DNA from: Pseudomonas fluorescens | GTDB lineage: Bacteria; Pseudomonadota; Gammaproteobacteria; Pseudomonadales; Pseudomonadaceae | Direction of reading: 5' to 3' | Length of the DNA stretch: 64,000 bases | Assembly (NCBI RefSeq): GCF_902497855.1 | Contig: NZ_CABVHU010000001.1 | Span: forward strand, 997,360-1,061,359 | Shown: positions 9,258 to 18,926 of the stretch, piece by piece | How the letters are laid out: each line of letters opens with the position of its first letter | Position numbering within the stretch: the first letter of the stretch is position 1 | Position numbers and translations under genes: made by a program | Notes under the pieces: model-generated | The model's input: the letters and a program-made list of their open reading frames with translations, nothing else | Database searches by the model: none | Told to the model about the DNA's origin: nothing

Positions 9258-9839
9258 ATGCTGATCCCAGGCAAACCGGTCAAACACGGCCCTTGCGCAG
9301 ACCCCATGCGCACGCCACTGCAAGAGCGCGAATTGCTGCGTGAGCTGGCCCGTAAAGCCGAGCAAGCGCTGATGGGCGTGCAAATGTCGAACATGGATGA
9401 GCTCACGCTACTCTCCAATCGCCACGGTTTTACCGCGCTTGCCCAACTGGGGCTGAACGCCTGCCAGCAGATGGGCCGGCCAGCGACGCTGCTGTTTTTC
9501 GATCTCGATGAGTTCAAACAGATCAATTATCTGTATGGCCGTGCCGAGGGCGACAGCGCCCTGAAAACCTTCGCGGATGTACTGCGTATCGCCTTTCGCG
9601 AAAATGACGTGATCGGCCGGCTGGGCGACGATGAATTTGTCGCGTTGTTGACCGGCTCGGGGTGGGTGGACATCGCCCCGATCAAGGCGCGCCTCGAAGA
9701 GATGCTCGACGAGCGCAATGCCACGGTGCACCGCGGTTATGACATCCGTTTCAGTATCGGGCAGATCGAATACGACGCAAATCTTCACCACGATGTCGAG
9801 GAATTGCTGGCAGAGGCCGAAAGGGCGTTGCACCGGTAG
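9258..9839 (+). CDS. GGDEF domain protein (variant GDDEF signature)
   Basis: A 193-aa cytoplasmic protein with almost only a GGDEF domain (about 50-193) after a short N-terminal helix. Visible motifs are LTLLSNRHGF, LLFFDLDEFKQINYLYGRAEGDSAL and RLGDDEF (123-127). The second glycine of the canonical GG(D/E)EF is an aspartate. Such changes can weaken cyclic-di-GMP synthesis but do not always abolish it. An RxxD inhibitory site is not evident. GGAGTGAGCA precedes the ATG. No input domain is present, so activity would depend on expression or on a partner. Confidence 0.88.
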   Translation: MLIPGKPVKHGPCADPMRTPLQERELLRELARKAEQALMGVQMSNMDELTLLSNRHGFTALAQLGLNACQQMGRPATLLFFDLDEFKQINYLYGRAEGDSALKTFADVLRIAFRENDVIGRLGDDEFVALLTGSGWVDIAPIKARLEEMLDERNATVHRGYDIRFSIGQIEYDANLHHDVEELLAEAERALHR

Positions 9840-9852
9840 GTAGTCGTGGTTC

Positions 9853-9890
9853 AAAAAAAACGCCTCATATCGAAAGATGCGCGGCGTTTC
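9853..9890. terminator. Intrinsic terminator-like hairpin
   Basis: AACGCC at 9859-9864 pairs with GGCGTT at 9883-9888. Eight A precede the stem, so the U-tract is best for minus-strand transcription, while the plus strand ends in GTTTCTGT. It sits just after the GGDEF gene. Confidence 0.55.
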
Positions 9891-10178
9891 TGTCGAGGCT
9901 TCATCGATAAAAACCCCGCTTGCTTGGCGAACGGTAGTTCAGGTGCGTGGACCTGGTCGCCATTCGTACTTTAAATTTTTAGTTGTGCGGATGTGTGGAA
10001 TGTTTCTGGTGTCTTTTCGTGTCATTGATTCGTGCTGCATTCTGCTGGTTTAATTTTTCTTGATGTTACCTGTGTTTTGGCTTGAATGAATTGTCACGTA
10101 TTGATAGCTGAGTCGTACGTGAATGTCTGCTAAATATATAAGGACTAAAGCAAAGCTGTACTTCATGAGGGTTGTATC
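9891..10178. other. AT-rich non-coding lead into the SET island
   Basis: From about 9950 the base composition falls well below the flanking genes, with long T- and A-rich stretches (for example GGTTTAATTTTTCTTGATG). No convincing gene is present. It presumably holds the promoter for the gene at 10179, but I cannot choose a -10/-35 pair with confidence. Confidence 0.5.
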
Positions 10179-11648
10179 TTGAATAATGCTATTTCCGAAT
10201 TCTATTTCAAGCGACCAGAGAATCGCCTGCAGGATATTGATCATTTAACTGATTACATGGAGCGACTCGTCCATGGTACGTTGCGGAGTCATGGTTATTC
10301 TTCGTCCGCGCCACATTGCTATTACCCACCTCCCACCCATTCTGAACTGGACAATGTCTGCGCCGAAGCGTTTACGGTTTTGGAAAAGCTTGACGCGGAC
10401 GAAGAATTTCAGCAGTACTTGCAGGACAGGAAAAACGCAATCAGCCGCCCCGGCGAAACGGATTGGATCTGGCACGATATTATCGTACCGTTGTTCAGCA
10501 GTCCCAAGGTAGCCGCAGTCTTGCCCGTACTCACTAGCAATAACATAAAGTTACTGCTGAAAGACGTCCCAGTTTGCTGGCAGCACGATATTGAGGTTCT
10601 TCTAGGCATCCATCGCATCATTGGCGACGGCATCAGAAGCAACCGAACGATTCGGCTCGATCTTGTTTTGAAGTATTACTTGATTATCCCATCGTCGCCG
10701 CAGACGGCGGTTCAATGGACGGCTGTGCTGGATAGCCTGAAGGAGCGTCGCGCTGCCCGTGTACTGGGTCACGACGGTCAATTGAGTGATCTTGATCTGA
10801 TTATGGATGAACAGGACGATAAGTGCATACTCGATATCATCTATAAAACTCAAGCGGAACATAATGATTCGCTGATCAATTATTTGGCTGTGTCTTTTCT
10901 TACGATCGAGTTGCAGCGACAAATTGCCAATACGCCTACCGTTGTTCTTGAACGACTGGTGAATACGGAAAACAGCCTTGCCTTGGGCCGCAGGCTCGTC
11001 AAGGCGTTGGACTGGTATGGTAGCAAAGAAGGGGAAACCTGCCCACAACCGGTATTGGCGAAATTGGTATGGCGCGCACTTTGGCTGAGTGTCGCTGCGC
11101 CGCCGACTCATCCGCAATGTTTATATTCAAACTTTGACTTGGTGAGATTCACCGGCCAGAAGGTTAACTATTCCTTTATCCGTAATGACATCGTAAGGGA
11201 CTTGATGGAACGCTTGGGTATTTTCGCGCCTGTCGTGCGTCTGGTTATGCGCGTCATCGAAGCGAATACCTCTTCCGAGCTCTGGGTCCGTGATATTCCG
11301 GATGACCTGACCTATGCCGGTTCCAGCACGTGGGTCAATTTCAGGAGCGGTTTTATCTTGGCGGAGGCTATTGCTCCCGGCTCGTCAAGACACATGAACT
11401 TCGAGCAGTTGCTCAACCTGCCAGCCGAACATAGTCGCGCAGCTTCACCTGAACGCCAAGCGCTGGTTGCTGCATCCAGACTGGCTCCGGCAGTGCAGTG
11501 GGCGGTCGGCAATGGCGTGCAGGCGATAAAACATCAAGGTTACTCGGCCGAAGAAATCGAGAGGGCCATTGAGGTTCTGGAGGAGCATGAGCGCGGTCCA
11601 GAACTAAACGCCGCGATGCTCAGGGCCGTGCCTCATTACGAGCCCTAG
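10179..11648 (+). CDS. Unrecognised 489-aa protein, first gene of the SET island
   Basis: I do not recognise this family. The TTG start at 10179 is supported by ATGAGGG eight bases upstream and by the absence of a better ATG. The protein appears soluble and mostly helical, without signal peptide or membrane segments. It has scattered cysteines (PVCWQHD, GETCPQP) and a C-terminal YSAEEIERAIEVLEEHERG helix that looks amphipathic. Codon use is markedly AT-richer than the flanking housekeeping genes, as in the SET gene that begins 85 bases later on the same strand. A role as partner, chaperone or co-effector of the SET protein is a guess from adjacency only. Confidence 0.75.
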   Translation: MNNAISEFYFKRPENRLQDIDHLTDYMERLVHGTLRSHGYSSSAPHCYYPPPTHSELDNVCAEAFTVLEKLDADEEFQQYLQDRKNAISRPGETDWIWHDIIVPLFSSPKVAAVLPVLTSNNIKLLLKDVPVCWQHDIEVLLGIHRIIGDGIRSNRTIRLDLVLKYYLIIPSSPQTAVQWTAVLDSLKERRAARVLGHDGQLSDLDLIMDEQDDKCILDIIYKTQAEHNDSLINYLAVSFLTIELQRQIANTPTVVLERLVNTENSLALGRRLVKALDWYGSKEGETCPQPVLAKLVWRALWLSVAAPPTHPQCLYSNFDLVRFTGQKVNYSFIRNDIVRDLMERLGIFAPVVRLVMRVIEANTSSELWVRDIPDDLTYAGSSTWVNFRSGFILAEAIAPGSSRHMNFEQLLNLPAEHSRAASPERQALVAASRLAPAVQWAVGNGVQAIKHQGYSAEEIERAIEVLEEHERGPELNAAMLRAVPHYEP

Positions 11649-11733
11649 TTTCCACCAAGCTACTCTTTCGTCTTGTTTCAGGCGCACTTCCTTGAATGAG
11701 AAATTTGAATAATTATTTATCTGAGCAACCGTC

Positions 11734-14328
11734 ATGGCTAAAAAACCCAAGATAATTACTGATCCCAACTCGTCTGACACTTCATCGACACTTCCCAGAA
11801 CCTCGCTAGAGGGTGATGTGGTACAGGGTGACCCTTCCGGCACGTTTGGCAGCGCGCTGCGAGACGGAGATTCCGGCACGTTTCGCAGCTCTCTGCGAGA
11901 CGGAGAGCAAACACCCGGCCCACACGACTCGACTATTTGGCCAGACGTTGTCCCTCATCAGCCGGTTGTCGTAACCGACAATCCTGTAGAAGGCACGAAC
12001 CCGCCCGGGAGGTCTGAAACACTGGCGATCATTGGACCGGGCCTGGCCGGCAAACTGACAAAAGTAGCAGGGGACCTGTTCCGCTATGACAAGCAGAAAA
12101 GAATCTATGTCGATGTAATAGATGAAGGCACCGTCATGGTCCACAAAAATACGCACGGAGATTATCAGGCGACCTCTGCCAGAGAGTTGACCCCGTCTGG
12201 TCCGGTGCTCGAACCCATCGAAGGAACGACGCTTTGGCAACGAAAGCCGCAAAGTGCCATGCCCATGGAAGAAAGTCAGCCAGGCATTCCTCAACAGCCT
12301 CCAGCCGTTGTAGACCTCGGCCCTGGCCCGAGCAAGCGTCCTCGCTCGCTGACATTACGCGAGCTGGAAGATTCCGTCTCGCTTAAAGCTGCCGCGGCAG
12401 ACGCTAGGCAAGTAAATAGAGGTATCACTCAACTCGGCAAACGGTCGATGAAGATGGTTTCCCCGGGCGCCATTCGTTATCTGGTCTCAGTGAATCCAAC
12501 GACCTGGACACCGCTGCGAACCGGTGATCAGCTGAGCAATGTCGGCGGTATCGATAACGTCCCGGTGCGTAATACAGGCGACCTCGTTTCCCGCGACTAT
12601 CGCCTGATCGACTCATCAACCAACCATGTTTTCGGACCGAGTTACCTGGAGCCGAGAACAGCCATCAGCAACGTAATCTACCAGCATTATGCAGCGCCGG
12701 CATCATGCATAGCAGGGCTCACACACAATGGCAAAGGGATTTATCGAAGTGTGGATGGTCAGCGGTGTTACATATGCAATGTCGATGAGAGTGGAAGCAT
12801 CGCGGTGTATCAGGTTCGGGATAATTTTAATCTCACTGCCGATATTGTTTCTGTCGACATCGTCAATTATAGAACCAACGAGCATACGGGCTTACAGGTA
12901 TCGTCAGTCAAGGCAGGTCAATGGCAGAAGATCAGGTTGGAAGGAGAGACGCCGGAGGATTACAACTTGGTTACCCACAAACACCTGGAGGAGTGGCAGG
13001 AGTTGAATGATTCGGTCGAAGAGATGGCGATAAGTCAATTCACCACAAGATACCGACTCGACCCTCAAGACTTCAGACAGTATGCGCAGTTGAGCGTCGG
13101 ACTCACGGGGGAAGGGCAACAAGTGCTCCTTAGAGCGAGGAACGTTCAGACAGCGATCACCGCCAAACATTTGAGGCACTGGGAAACTCAATCTCAGGAA
13201 GGGCGTGATGGATTGACGCAAGAGGGGTTTGCCAACCGACATAACCTCAATCCTGCATCATTCATGGAACATATCGACCAGTATGGCAAGCTAAAAGCCG
13301 CTGGAAAGGTACTGGTGAAGCACGCTAAGGGTGAGGAGTTTACCAACATTACCTATGAGCATCTGGAAGCCTGGCAGGCGTTGTACAAGTCCCAAACCAA
13401 TAAAATAACGGCGGGTGATTTTGCCGAGAAAAATAACCTGAATCCAGTGCGTTGGGGAACTTACGTGGATGAAACGGGTGCACTTAAACAGTCAGGCAAA
13501 GACCTTGTCATATTGGGCGAACCGACGCCAAGGCCGCACTTGGCGCGCAAAGGTTCGGCAAGGCACGATACATCCGAGGGCACTAAGCGTCCCGCAGAAG
13601 AGAGCCTGCCCGGAAGCAGCAAGCGCCCCCGGCCAGACCCTGAGGCTGCACAGAGTTCAGAACGGCTTCACCTGGATCATGACATAGACAATTCGTTGCC
13701 GATTCTGCAGGACCCGAAAAATGTTAAAGAAAGCCTGACGCTAAAGGCTGAAGGCCCCAGTGGACTTGAAGGGCGTGAATCAACTGTTGGTGAAATCGAG
13801 GTTACCTACTGGAATCAACTACTTGATCAAGTGTCCAAAACCAAAAGGTTGAGATTGCAGGAAGATATCACCGTGGAGGTGCGAGACTGGATTCGCAACG
13901 AGAATAATCTTGCGCCGAGGTTTGATAAACTCATGGAAGTTAAAGTGCTGAGCAATGGGCCGGAGCGTGGTCGGTCGGTCGTTGCAAAGCGCGACATTGA
14001 AAGATTCGAAGTGCTGGGTCCGTACTCAGGGAAATTGCATTTGGGCAGTAAAACCCTGCGGGAGGAAATTTCAGAAAAAGGGCATAAAGCTGTGAATAGC
14101 TACACATTTAGCACGTTTTCAAATGACGGAACGCTCAGCGCCCATGGCAGCGGTAATATTCTTAGTTTGATCAATAGTCCTAATGCGCCAGGCAGGCCAT
14201 CTTTAGGCAGTGAAAATGTTGCATCCATTAACGTTGGAAGATACATGACGTTCTTTGTTGCATGGAAAGACATCAAGAAGGGGGGGGAACTCCTTCTCGA
14301 TTATGGAGACGGTTACGATTGGACTTGA
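11734..14328 (+). CDS. Large SET-domain protein with internal repeats and nuclear-localisation-like motifs (putative effector)
   Basis: An 864-aa protein. The C-terminal domain (about 734-864) has SET lysine-methyltransferase features: ERGRSVVAKRDIE, then NILSLINSPN in place of the usual NxxxxINH, and finally GGELLLDYGDGYDW. The N-terminal 200 residues are polar and probably disordered and include a duplicated SGTF.S.LRDG unit. Residues 408-596 hold three related units of about 62 residues, each with a HLE.W core and a .LNP motif, and a weaker fourth lies near 700. Basic clusters SKRPR at 200-204 and KRPAEESLPGSSKRPR at 618-633 look like mono- and bipartite nuclear localisation signals. No secretion signal is recognisable. 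Bacterial SET proteins can be translocated effectors that modify host histones; that role here is inference. Confidence 0.8.
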   Translation: MAKKPKIITDPNSSDTSSTLPRTSLEGDVVQGDPSGTFGSALRDGDSGTFRSSLRDGEQTPGPHDSTIWPDVVPHQPVVVTDNPVEGTNPPGRSETLAIIGPGLAGKLTKVAGDLFRYDKQKRIYVDVIDEGTVMVHKNTHGDYQATSARELTPSGPVLEPIEGTTLWQRKPQSAMPMEESQPGIPQQPPAVVDLGPGPSKRPRSLTLRELEDSVSLKAAAADARQVNRGITQLGKRSMKMVSPGAIRYLVSVNPTTWTPLRTGDQLSNVGGIDNVPVRNTGDLVSRDYRLIDSSTNHVFGPSYLEPRTAISNVIYQHYAAPASCIAGLTHNGKGIYRSVDGQRCYICNVDESGSIAVYQVRDNFNLTADIVSVDIVNYRTNEHTGLQVSSVKAGQWQKIRLEGETPEDYNLVTHKHLEEWQELNDSVEEMAISQFTTRYRLDPQDFRQYAQLSVGLTGEGQQVLLRARNVQTAITAKHLRHWETQSQEGRDGLTQEGFANRHNLNPASFMEHIDQYGKLKAAGKVLVKHAKGEEFTNITYEHLEAWQALYKSQTNKITAGDFAEKNNLNPVRWGTYVDETGALKQSGKDLVILGEPTPRPHLARKGSARHDTSEGTKRPAEESLPGSSKRPRPDPEAAQSSERLHLDHDIDNSLPILQDPKNVKESLTLKAEGPSGLEGRESTVGEIEVTYWNQLLDQVSKTKRLRLQEDITVEVRDWIRNENNLAPRFDKLMEVKVLSNGPERGRSVVAKRDIERFEVLGPYSGKLHLGSKTLREEISEKGHKAVNSYTFSTFSNDGTLSAHGSGNILSLINSPNAPGRPSLGSENVASINVGRYMTFFVAWKDIKKGGELLLDYGDGYDWT
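11835..11906 (+). repeat. 36-bp tandem duplication inside the SET gene
   Basis: Two adjacent 36-base units begin TTCCGGCACGTTT and end CTGCGAGACGGAGA. They are in frame and encode SGTFGSALRDGD and SGTFRSSLRDGE. Unit number could vary between strains without breaking the frame. Confidence 0.85.
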
Positions 14329-14355
14329 GCAGCGGCAAAAACCGCACTCAAAAAA

Positions 14356-14382
14356 CCCGCCAAAACAACAGGCGGGTTTTTT
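14356..14382. terminator. Strong bidirectional intrinsic terminator
   Basis: CCCGCC and GGCGGG enclose a nine-base A-rich loop, with six T after the stem and six A before it. It lies between the converging SET and fabI genes and should stop transcription from both sides. Confidence 0.9.
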
Positions 14383-14399
14383 ATTGGAACAGCTGAAGA

Positions 14400-15194
14400 T
14401 TACTCTTCTAGGCTACCCATGGCCGTGGTGTTGAAACCACCGTCCACGTACATGATTTCGCCGCTGATGCCCGACGCCAGGTCCGAGCACAGGAAGGCGC
14501 CGGCGTTGCCGACTTCGTCGATGGTGACGTTGCGACGCAGCGGGGTTTGCGCTTCGTTGGCGGCCAGCATCTTGCGGAAGTTCTTGATGCCGGAAGCGGC
14601 GAGGGTGCGGATCGGGCCAGCCGATACGCAGTTGACGCGGGTGCCGTCCGGGCCCAGGGAGCCGGCCAGGTAACGTACGCCAGCTTCAAGGGAAGCCTTG
14701 GCCATGCCCATCACGTTGTAGTTGGGCATGGTGCGCTCGGCGCCCAGGTACGACAGGGTCAGCAGGCTGCCGTTGCGGCCTTTCATCATTTCGCGACCGG
14801 CCTTGGCCAGGGCCACGAAGCTGTAGGCGCTGATGTCGTGAGCGATACGGAAACCTTCACGGGTGGTGGCTTCAGTGAAGTCGCCATCCAGTTGGTCGCC
14901 CGGGGCGAAGCCGACGGAGTGCACGATGCAGTCCAGGCCGTCCCACTTCTTGCCCAGCTCAACGAAAACCTTGGCGATTTCTTCATCGCTGGCCACGTCG
15001 CACGGGAAGCACAGGTCCGGGTTGGAACCCCAGCTCTGTGCGAACTCTTCGACACGACCCTTGAGTTTGTCGTTCTGATAAGTGAAGGCAAGCTCAGCGC
15101 CCTCGCGATGCATGGCGGCAGCGATGCCGGATGCGATGGACAGCTTGCTGGCGACACCGACGATCAGTACGCGCTTACCGGCGAGAAAACCCAT
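14400..15194 (-). CDS. fabI: Enoyl-[acyl-carrier-protein] reductase (NADH), FabI
   Basis: FabI carries out the last reduction in each cycle of type II fatty-acid elongation and is the target of triclosan. The 264-aa protein has the variant Rossmann motif [13 protein letters not shown] and the catalytic Y-x6-K arrangement Y159/K166 in [15 protein letters not shown], with a preceding tyrosine at 149 ([10 protein letters not shown]). The start at 15194 has AGAGAGGAGCAACAC upstream; the longer reading adds 32 unrelated residues. It lies downstream of the peptide transporter operon on the same strand, as in P. aeruginosa, where fabI is PA1806. Confidence 0.97.
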   Translation of the reverse strand: MGFLAGKRVLIVGVASKLSIASGIAAAMHREGAELAFTYQNDKLKGRVEEFAQSWGSNPDLCFPCDVASDEEIAKVFVELGKKWDGLDCIVHSVGFAPGDQLDGDFTEATTREGFRIAHDISAYSFVALAKAGREMMKGRNGSLLTLSYLGAERTMPNYNVMGMAKASLEAGVRYLAGSLGPDGTRVNCVSAGPIRTLAASGIKNFRKMLAANEAQTPLRRNVTIDEVGNAGAFLCSDLASGISGEIMYVDGGFNTTAMGSLEE

Positions 15195-15216
15195 GTGTTG
15201 CTCCTCTCTTTTCAGG

Positions 15217-16827
15217 TTATTGCGCAGTGGCGGGGGCCAGGAAAGCGGCTTCCAGCAACTGCTGTGTATACGGATGTTTGGGGGCGGCAAAAATACTTTG
15301 CGCGTCTCCCTGTTCGACCACTTGGCCCTGCTTGACCACCATCAGCTGGTGGCTCAGCGCTTTGACGACAGCCAGGTCATGGCTGATAAACAGATACGTC
15401 AGGTTGTACTTGGTTTGCAGTGAACGTAAAAGCTCCACCACCTGGCGTTGCACGGTCCGGTCGAGGGCCGAGGTCGGCTCGTCCAGCAGAATCAACGCCG
15501 GTTTTAACACCAATGCCCGGGCAATGGCGATTCTCTGCCGTTGCCCGCCGGAAAATTCGTGGGGGTAGCGGTTCCGGGTTTCCGGGTCCAGGCCTACCTC
15601 CTTGAGTGCCGCAATAATCGCTTGTTCCTGTTCTGCCTCGGTGCCCATCTTGTGGATCCGCAGGCCTTCGCCGACGATCTGGCTCACGCACATCCGCGGG
15701 CTCAGGCTGCCGAAGGGGTCCTGGAACACCACCTGCATCTCCCGGCGCAGCGGGCGAACCTGTTGCTGCGTCAGGCAGTCTAGCTGTTTGCCTTCGAAAC
15801 GGATCGCACCGGTGCTGCCGATCAGCCGCAGAATCGCCAGGCCGAGGGTCGATTTGCCGGAACCGCTTTCTCCCACAATCCCCAGCGTCTGGCCCTGGGG
15901 CAGGCTGAAATTGATCCCGTCGACCGCCTTGATGTGATCCACGGTCTTTTTCAGCAAGCCTTTCTTGATCGGGAACCAGACTTTCAGGTCCTCGACTTGC
16001 AGCAATGGCGGGCCAATCACATTGGTCGCCGGCGTCCCGCTGGGCTCCGCTGCCAGCAGTTCCCGAGTGTACGGATGCTGCGGCGCGCGGAACAACTCTT
16101 CGCACGATGCCTGTTCGACGATGCAACCGCGCTGCATGACACATACGCGATGCGCAATTCTTCGCACCAGGTTCAAATCGTGACTGATCAACAGCAGCGC
16201 CATGCCCAGTCGGGCCTGCAGTTCCTTGAGCAATTCGAGGATTTTCAGTTGAACCGTCACGTCCAGTGCGGTGGTCGGCTCGTCGGCGATCAGCAGTTCC
16301 GGCTCGTTGGCCAGGGCCATGGCGATCATCACCCGTTGGCGCTGGCCGCCGGACAATTCATGGGGCAGGGCCTTGAGGCGCTTCTCTGGCTCCGGGATAC
16401 CGACCATCTCCAGTAATTCCAGGGTGCGTTTGGTCGCTACTTTACCGATCAGGCCCTTGTGGATGCCCAGCACCTCGTTGATCTGCTTCTCGATCGAGTG
16501 CAGCGGATTGAGCGAGGTCATCGGCTCCTGGAAGATCATCGCGATCCGGTTGCCGCGGATGTGGCGGATGGTTTTTTCTTTCAGGCTCAGCAGGTTTCGC
16601 CCGGAATACTCGATGGTGCCGGACGGATGCCGGGCCAGCGGGTAGGGCAGCAGGCGCAGGATCGAGTGCGCGGTCACCGACTTGCCTGAGCCACTTTCGC
16701 CCACCAGCGCCAGGGTTTCGCCGCGCTTGATGTCGAAGCTGACGCCTTCGACCACCCGCTGTACACGCTCGCCGACGACGAATTCGACGGCCAGGTCGCG
16801 CACTTCGATCAGATTGTCCTGATTCAT
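15217..16827 (-). CDS. nppD: Double-domain ABC ATPase of a peptide/microcin C-type transporter (NppD/YejF)
   Basis: A 536-aa ATPase with two complete nucleotide-binding domains. The first has [13 protein letters not shown] and [15 protein letters not shown], and the second has [13 protein letters not shown] and [15 protein letters not shown] with [10 protein letters not shown]. It powers import of oligopeptides and peptide-nucleotide or peptide-nucleoside compounds through two membrane subunits. The ATG at 16827 follows GAGGAAGTGAA; an earlier ATG at 16851 overlaps the upstream gene more and has no ribosome site. It is the last gene of the five-gene operon, which matches NppA1A2BCD of P. aeruginosa (PA1807-PA1811) and E. 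coli YejABEF. Confidence 0.93.
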   Translation of the reverse strand: MNQDNLIEVRDLAVEFVVGERVQRVVEGVSFDIKRGETLALVGESGSGKSVTAHSILRLLPYPLARHPSGTIEYSGRNLLSLKEKTIRHIRGNRIAMIFQEPMTSLNPLHSIEKQINEVLGIHKGLIGKVATKRTLELLEMVGIPEPEKRLKALPHELSGGQRQRVMIAMALANEPELLIADEPTTALDVTVQLKILELLKELQARLGMALLLISHDLNLVRRIAHRVCVMQRGCIVEQASCEELFRAPQHPYTRELLAAEPSGTPATNVIGPPLLQVEDLKVWFPIKKGLLKKTVDHIKAVDGINFSLPQGQTLGIVGESGSGKSTLGLAILRLIGSTGAIRFEGKQLDCLTQQQVRPLRREMQVVFQDPFGSLSPRMCVSQIVGEGLRIHKMGTEAEQEQAIIAALKEVGLDPETRNRYPHEFSGGQRQRIAIARALVLKPALILLDEPTSALDRTVQRQVVELLRSLQTKYNLTYLFISHDLAVVKALSHQLMVVKQGQVVEQGDAQSIFAAPKHPYTQQLLEAAFLAPATAQ

Positions 16828-16828
16828 T

Positions 16829-17848
16829 TCACTTCCTCGGGTCGAAGGCATCGCGAGCGGACTCGCCGATAAACACCAGCAAACTCAACATCAACGCCAG
16901 CACGGCAAACGCGCTCATGCCCAGCCAGGGCGCCTGCAGGTTGGATTTGCCCTGGGCCACCAGTTCACCCAGGGACGGCGCGCCCGGCGGCAAGCCGAAG
17001 CCCAGGAAGTCGAGGGCGGTCAGGGTGCCGATGGCGCCGGTCAGGATGAACGGCATGAAGGTCATGGTCGAGACCATGGCGTTGGGCAGGATGTGGCGGA
17101 ACATGATCGCACCATTTTGCATCCCCAGCGCCCGCGCCGCACGCACGTATTCCAGGTTACGCCCGCGCAGGAATTCGGCGCGCACCACGTCCACCAGGCT
17201 CATCCACGAGAACAGCAGCATGATCCCCAGCAGCCACCAGAAATTCGGCTGTACGAAACTGGCGAGGATGATCAGCAGGTACAGCACCGGCAACCCGGAC
17301 CAGATCTCGAGGAAACGCTGCCCGGCCAGGTCGACCCAACCACCATAGAAACCCTGCAGTGCGCCGGCGATCACCCCGATGATCGAGCTCAAGATCGTCA
17401 GGGTCAGGGCGAACAACACCGAGATCCGGAAACCGTAAATTACCCGGGCCAACACGTCGCGGCCCTGATCGTCGGTGCCCAGCAGGTTGTCGGTCGAGGG
17501 TGGAGCCGGAGCAGGGACTTTCAAGTCATAGTTGATGCTCTGGTAACTGTAGGGGATCGGCGCCCACAGCACCCAGGCGTCCTTGGCCTTGAGCAATTCG
17601 CGGATGTACGGGCTCTTGTAGTTGGCTTCCAGCGGGAACTCGCCGCCGAACGCGGTTTCCGGGTAGCGTTTGAGTGCCGGGAAGTACCAGCCGTCGTCGT
17701 AGTGCACCACCAGCGGCTTGTCGTTGGCGATCAGTTCGGCGCCGAGACTCAGGCCGAACAGCAGCAGAAACAGCCACAGCGACCACCAGCCACGCTTGTT
17801 GGCCTTGAACAGTTCGAAACGTCGGCGATTGAGAGGGGACAGGTTCAT
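16829..17848 (-). CDS. nppC: ABC transporter permease NppC/YejE
   Basis: A 339-aa inner-membrane permease. It has an N-terminal OppC-type segment (NRRRFELFKANKRGWWSLWLF), a periplasmic insert with LLGTDDQGRDVLARVIYG, and the cytoplasmic EAA loop AARALGMQNGAIMFRHILPNA that contacts the ATPase. The long first periplasmic loop (about 45-110) is typical of the YejE subgroup. It is tightly packed with the genes on both sides. Confidence 0.93.
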   Translation of the reverse strand: MNLSPLNRRRFELFKANKRGWWSLWLFLLLFGLSLGAELIANDKPLVVHYDDGWYFPALKRYPETAFGGEFPLEANYKSPYIRELLKAKDAWVLWAPIPYSYQSINYDLKVPAPAPPSTDNLLGTDDQGRDVLARVIYGFRISVLFALTLTILSSIIGVIAGALQGFYGGWVDLAGQRFLEIWSGLPVLYLLIILASFVQPNFWWLLGIMLLFSWMSLVDVVRAEFLRGRNLEYVRAARALGMQNGAIMFRHILPNAMVSTMTFMPFILTGAIGTLTALDFLGFGLPPGAPSLGELVAQGKSNLQAPWLGMSAFAVLALMLSLLVFIGESARDAFDPRK

Positions 17849-17849
17849 C

Positions 17850-18923
17850 TCAATGCTCCCGGCTTTCGAAGTCGATGCGCGGATCGACGAAGGTGTAGGT
17901 GAGGTCGCCGATCAGCTTCACCACCAGTCCCAGCAGGGTGAAGATGAACAGCGTGCCGAAGACCACCGGGTAGTCGCGGTTGATCGCCGCTTCAAAGCTC
18001 ATCAGCCCGAGGCCGTCGAGGGAAAAGATCACTTCCACCAGCAAGGAGCCGGTGAAGAAGATGCCGATGAACGCCGACGGGAACCCGGCGATCACCAGCA
18101 ACATGGCGTTGCGGAACACGTGGCCGTAGAGCACCCGGTGGTTGGTCAGGCCCTTGGCCTTGGCGGTGACGACGTACTGCTTGTTGATTTCGTCGAGGAA
18201 GCTGTTTTTGGTCAGCAGGGTCATGGTCGCGAAGTTGCCGATCACCAGTGCGGTCACCGGCAAGGCCAGGTGCCAGAAGTAGTCGAGAATCTTGCCGCCC
18301 ATGCTCAACTCGTCGAAATTGTTCGAGGTCAGCCCGCGCAACGGGAACCAGTCAAGGTAGCTGCCACCGGCGAACAGCACGATCAGCAGGATGGCGAACA
18401 GGAACGCCGGGATCGCGTAGCCGACAATGATCAGCGAGCTGGTCCAGACGTCGAAGTGGCTGCCGTGGCGCGTGGCCTTGGCGATCCCCAGGGGGATCGA
18501 CACCAGGTACATGATCAGCGTGCTCCATAACCCGAGGGAGATCGACACCGGCATCTTTTCCTTGATCAGGTCGATGACCTTGGCGTCGCGGAAGAAGCTG
18601 TCGCCGAAATCCAGGGCGGCGTAATTCTTGATCATGATCCACAAGCGTTCCGGCGCCGATTTGTCGAAGCCGTACATGTGCTCGATTTCCTTGACCAGCG
18701 CCGGGTCCAGCCCTTGCGCCCCACGATAGGCGGAACCTGCCACCGAGACTTCGGCACCGCCGCCGGCGATGCGGCTGGTGGCGCCTTCGAAGCCTTCGAG
18801 CTTGGCGATCATCTGTTCCACCGGCCCGCCGGGGGCGGCCTGGATGATCACGAAGTTGATCAGCAAAATGCCGAGCAAGGTGGGAATGATCAGCAGCAGT
18901 CGCCGAAAAATATACGCCAGCAT
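17850..18923 (-). CDS. nppB: ABC transporter permease NppB/YejB
   Basis: A 357-aa inner-membrane permease of the OppB class, beginning [20 protein letters not shown] with the usual first helix. The EAA loop [20 protein letters not shown] is near 240, and the C-terminus reads [11 protein letters not shown]. The insert after the first helix ([17 protein letters not shown]) is characteristic of the YejB branch. The start lies three bases after the stop codon of the second binding protein, and the gene ends one base before nppC. Confidence 0.93.
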   Translation of the reverse strand: MLAYIFRRLLLIIPTLLGILLINFVIIQAAPGGPVEQMIAKLEGFEGATSRIAGGGAEVSVAGSAYRGAQGLDPALVKEIEHMYGFDKSAPERLWIMIKNYAALDFGDSFFRDAKVIDLIKEKMPVSISLGLWSTLIMYLVSIPLGIAKATRHGSHFDVWTSSLIIVGYAIPAFLFAILLIVLFAGGSYLDWFPLRGLTSNNFDELSMGGKILDYFWHLALPVTALVIGNFATMTLLTKNSFLDEINKQYVVTAKAKGLTNHRVLYGHVFRNAMLLVIAGFPSAFIGIFFTGSLLVEVIFSLDGLGLMSFEAAINRDYPVVFGTLFIFTLLGLVVKLIGDLTYTFVDPRIDFESREH

Positions 18924-18926
18924 CTG

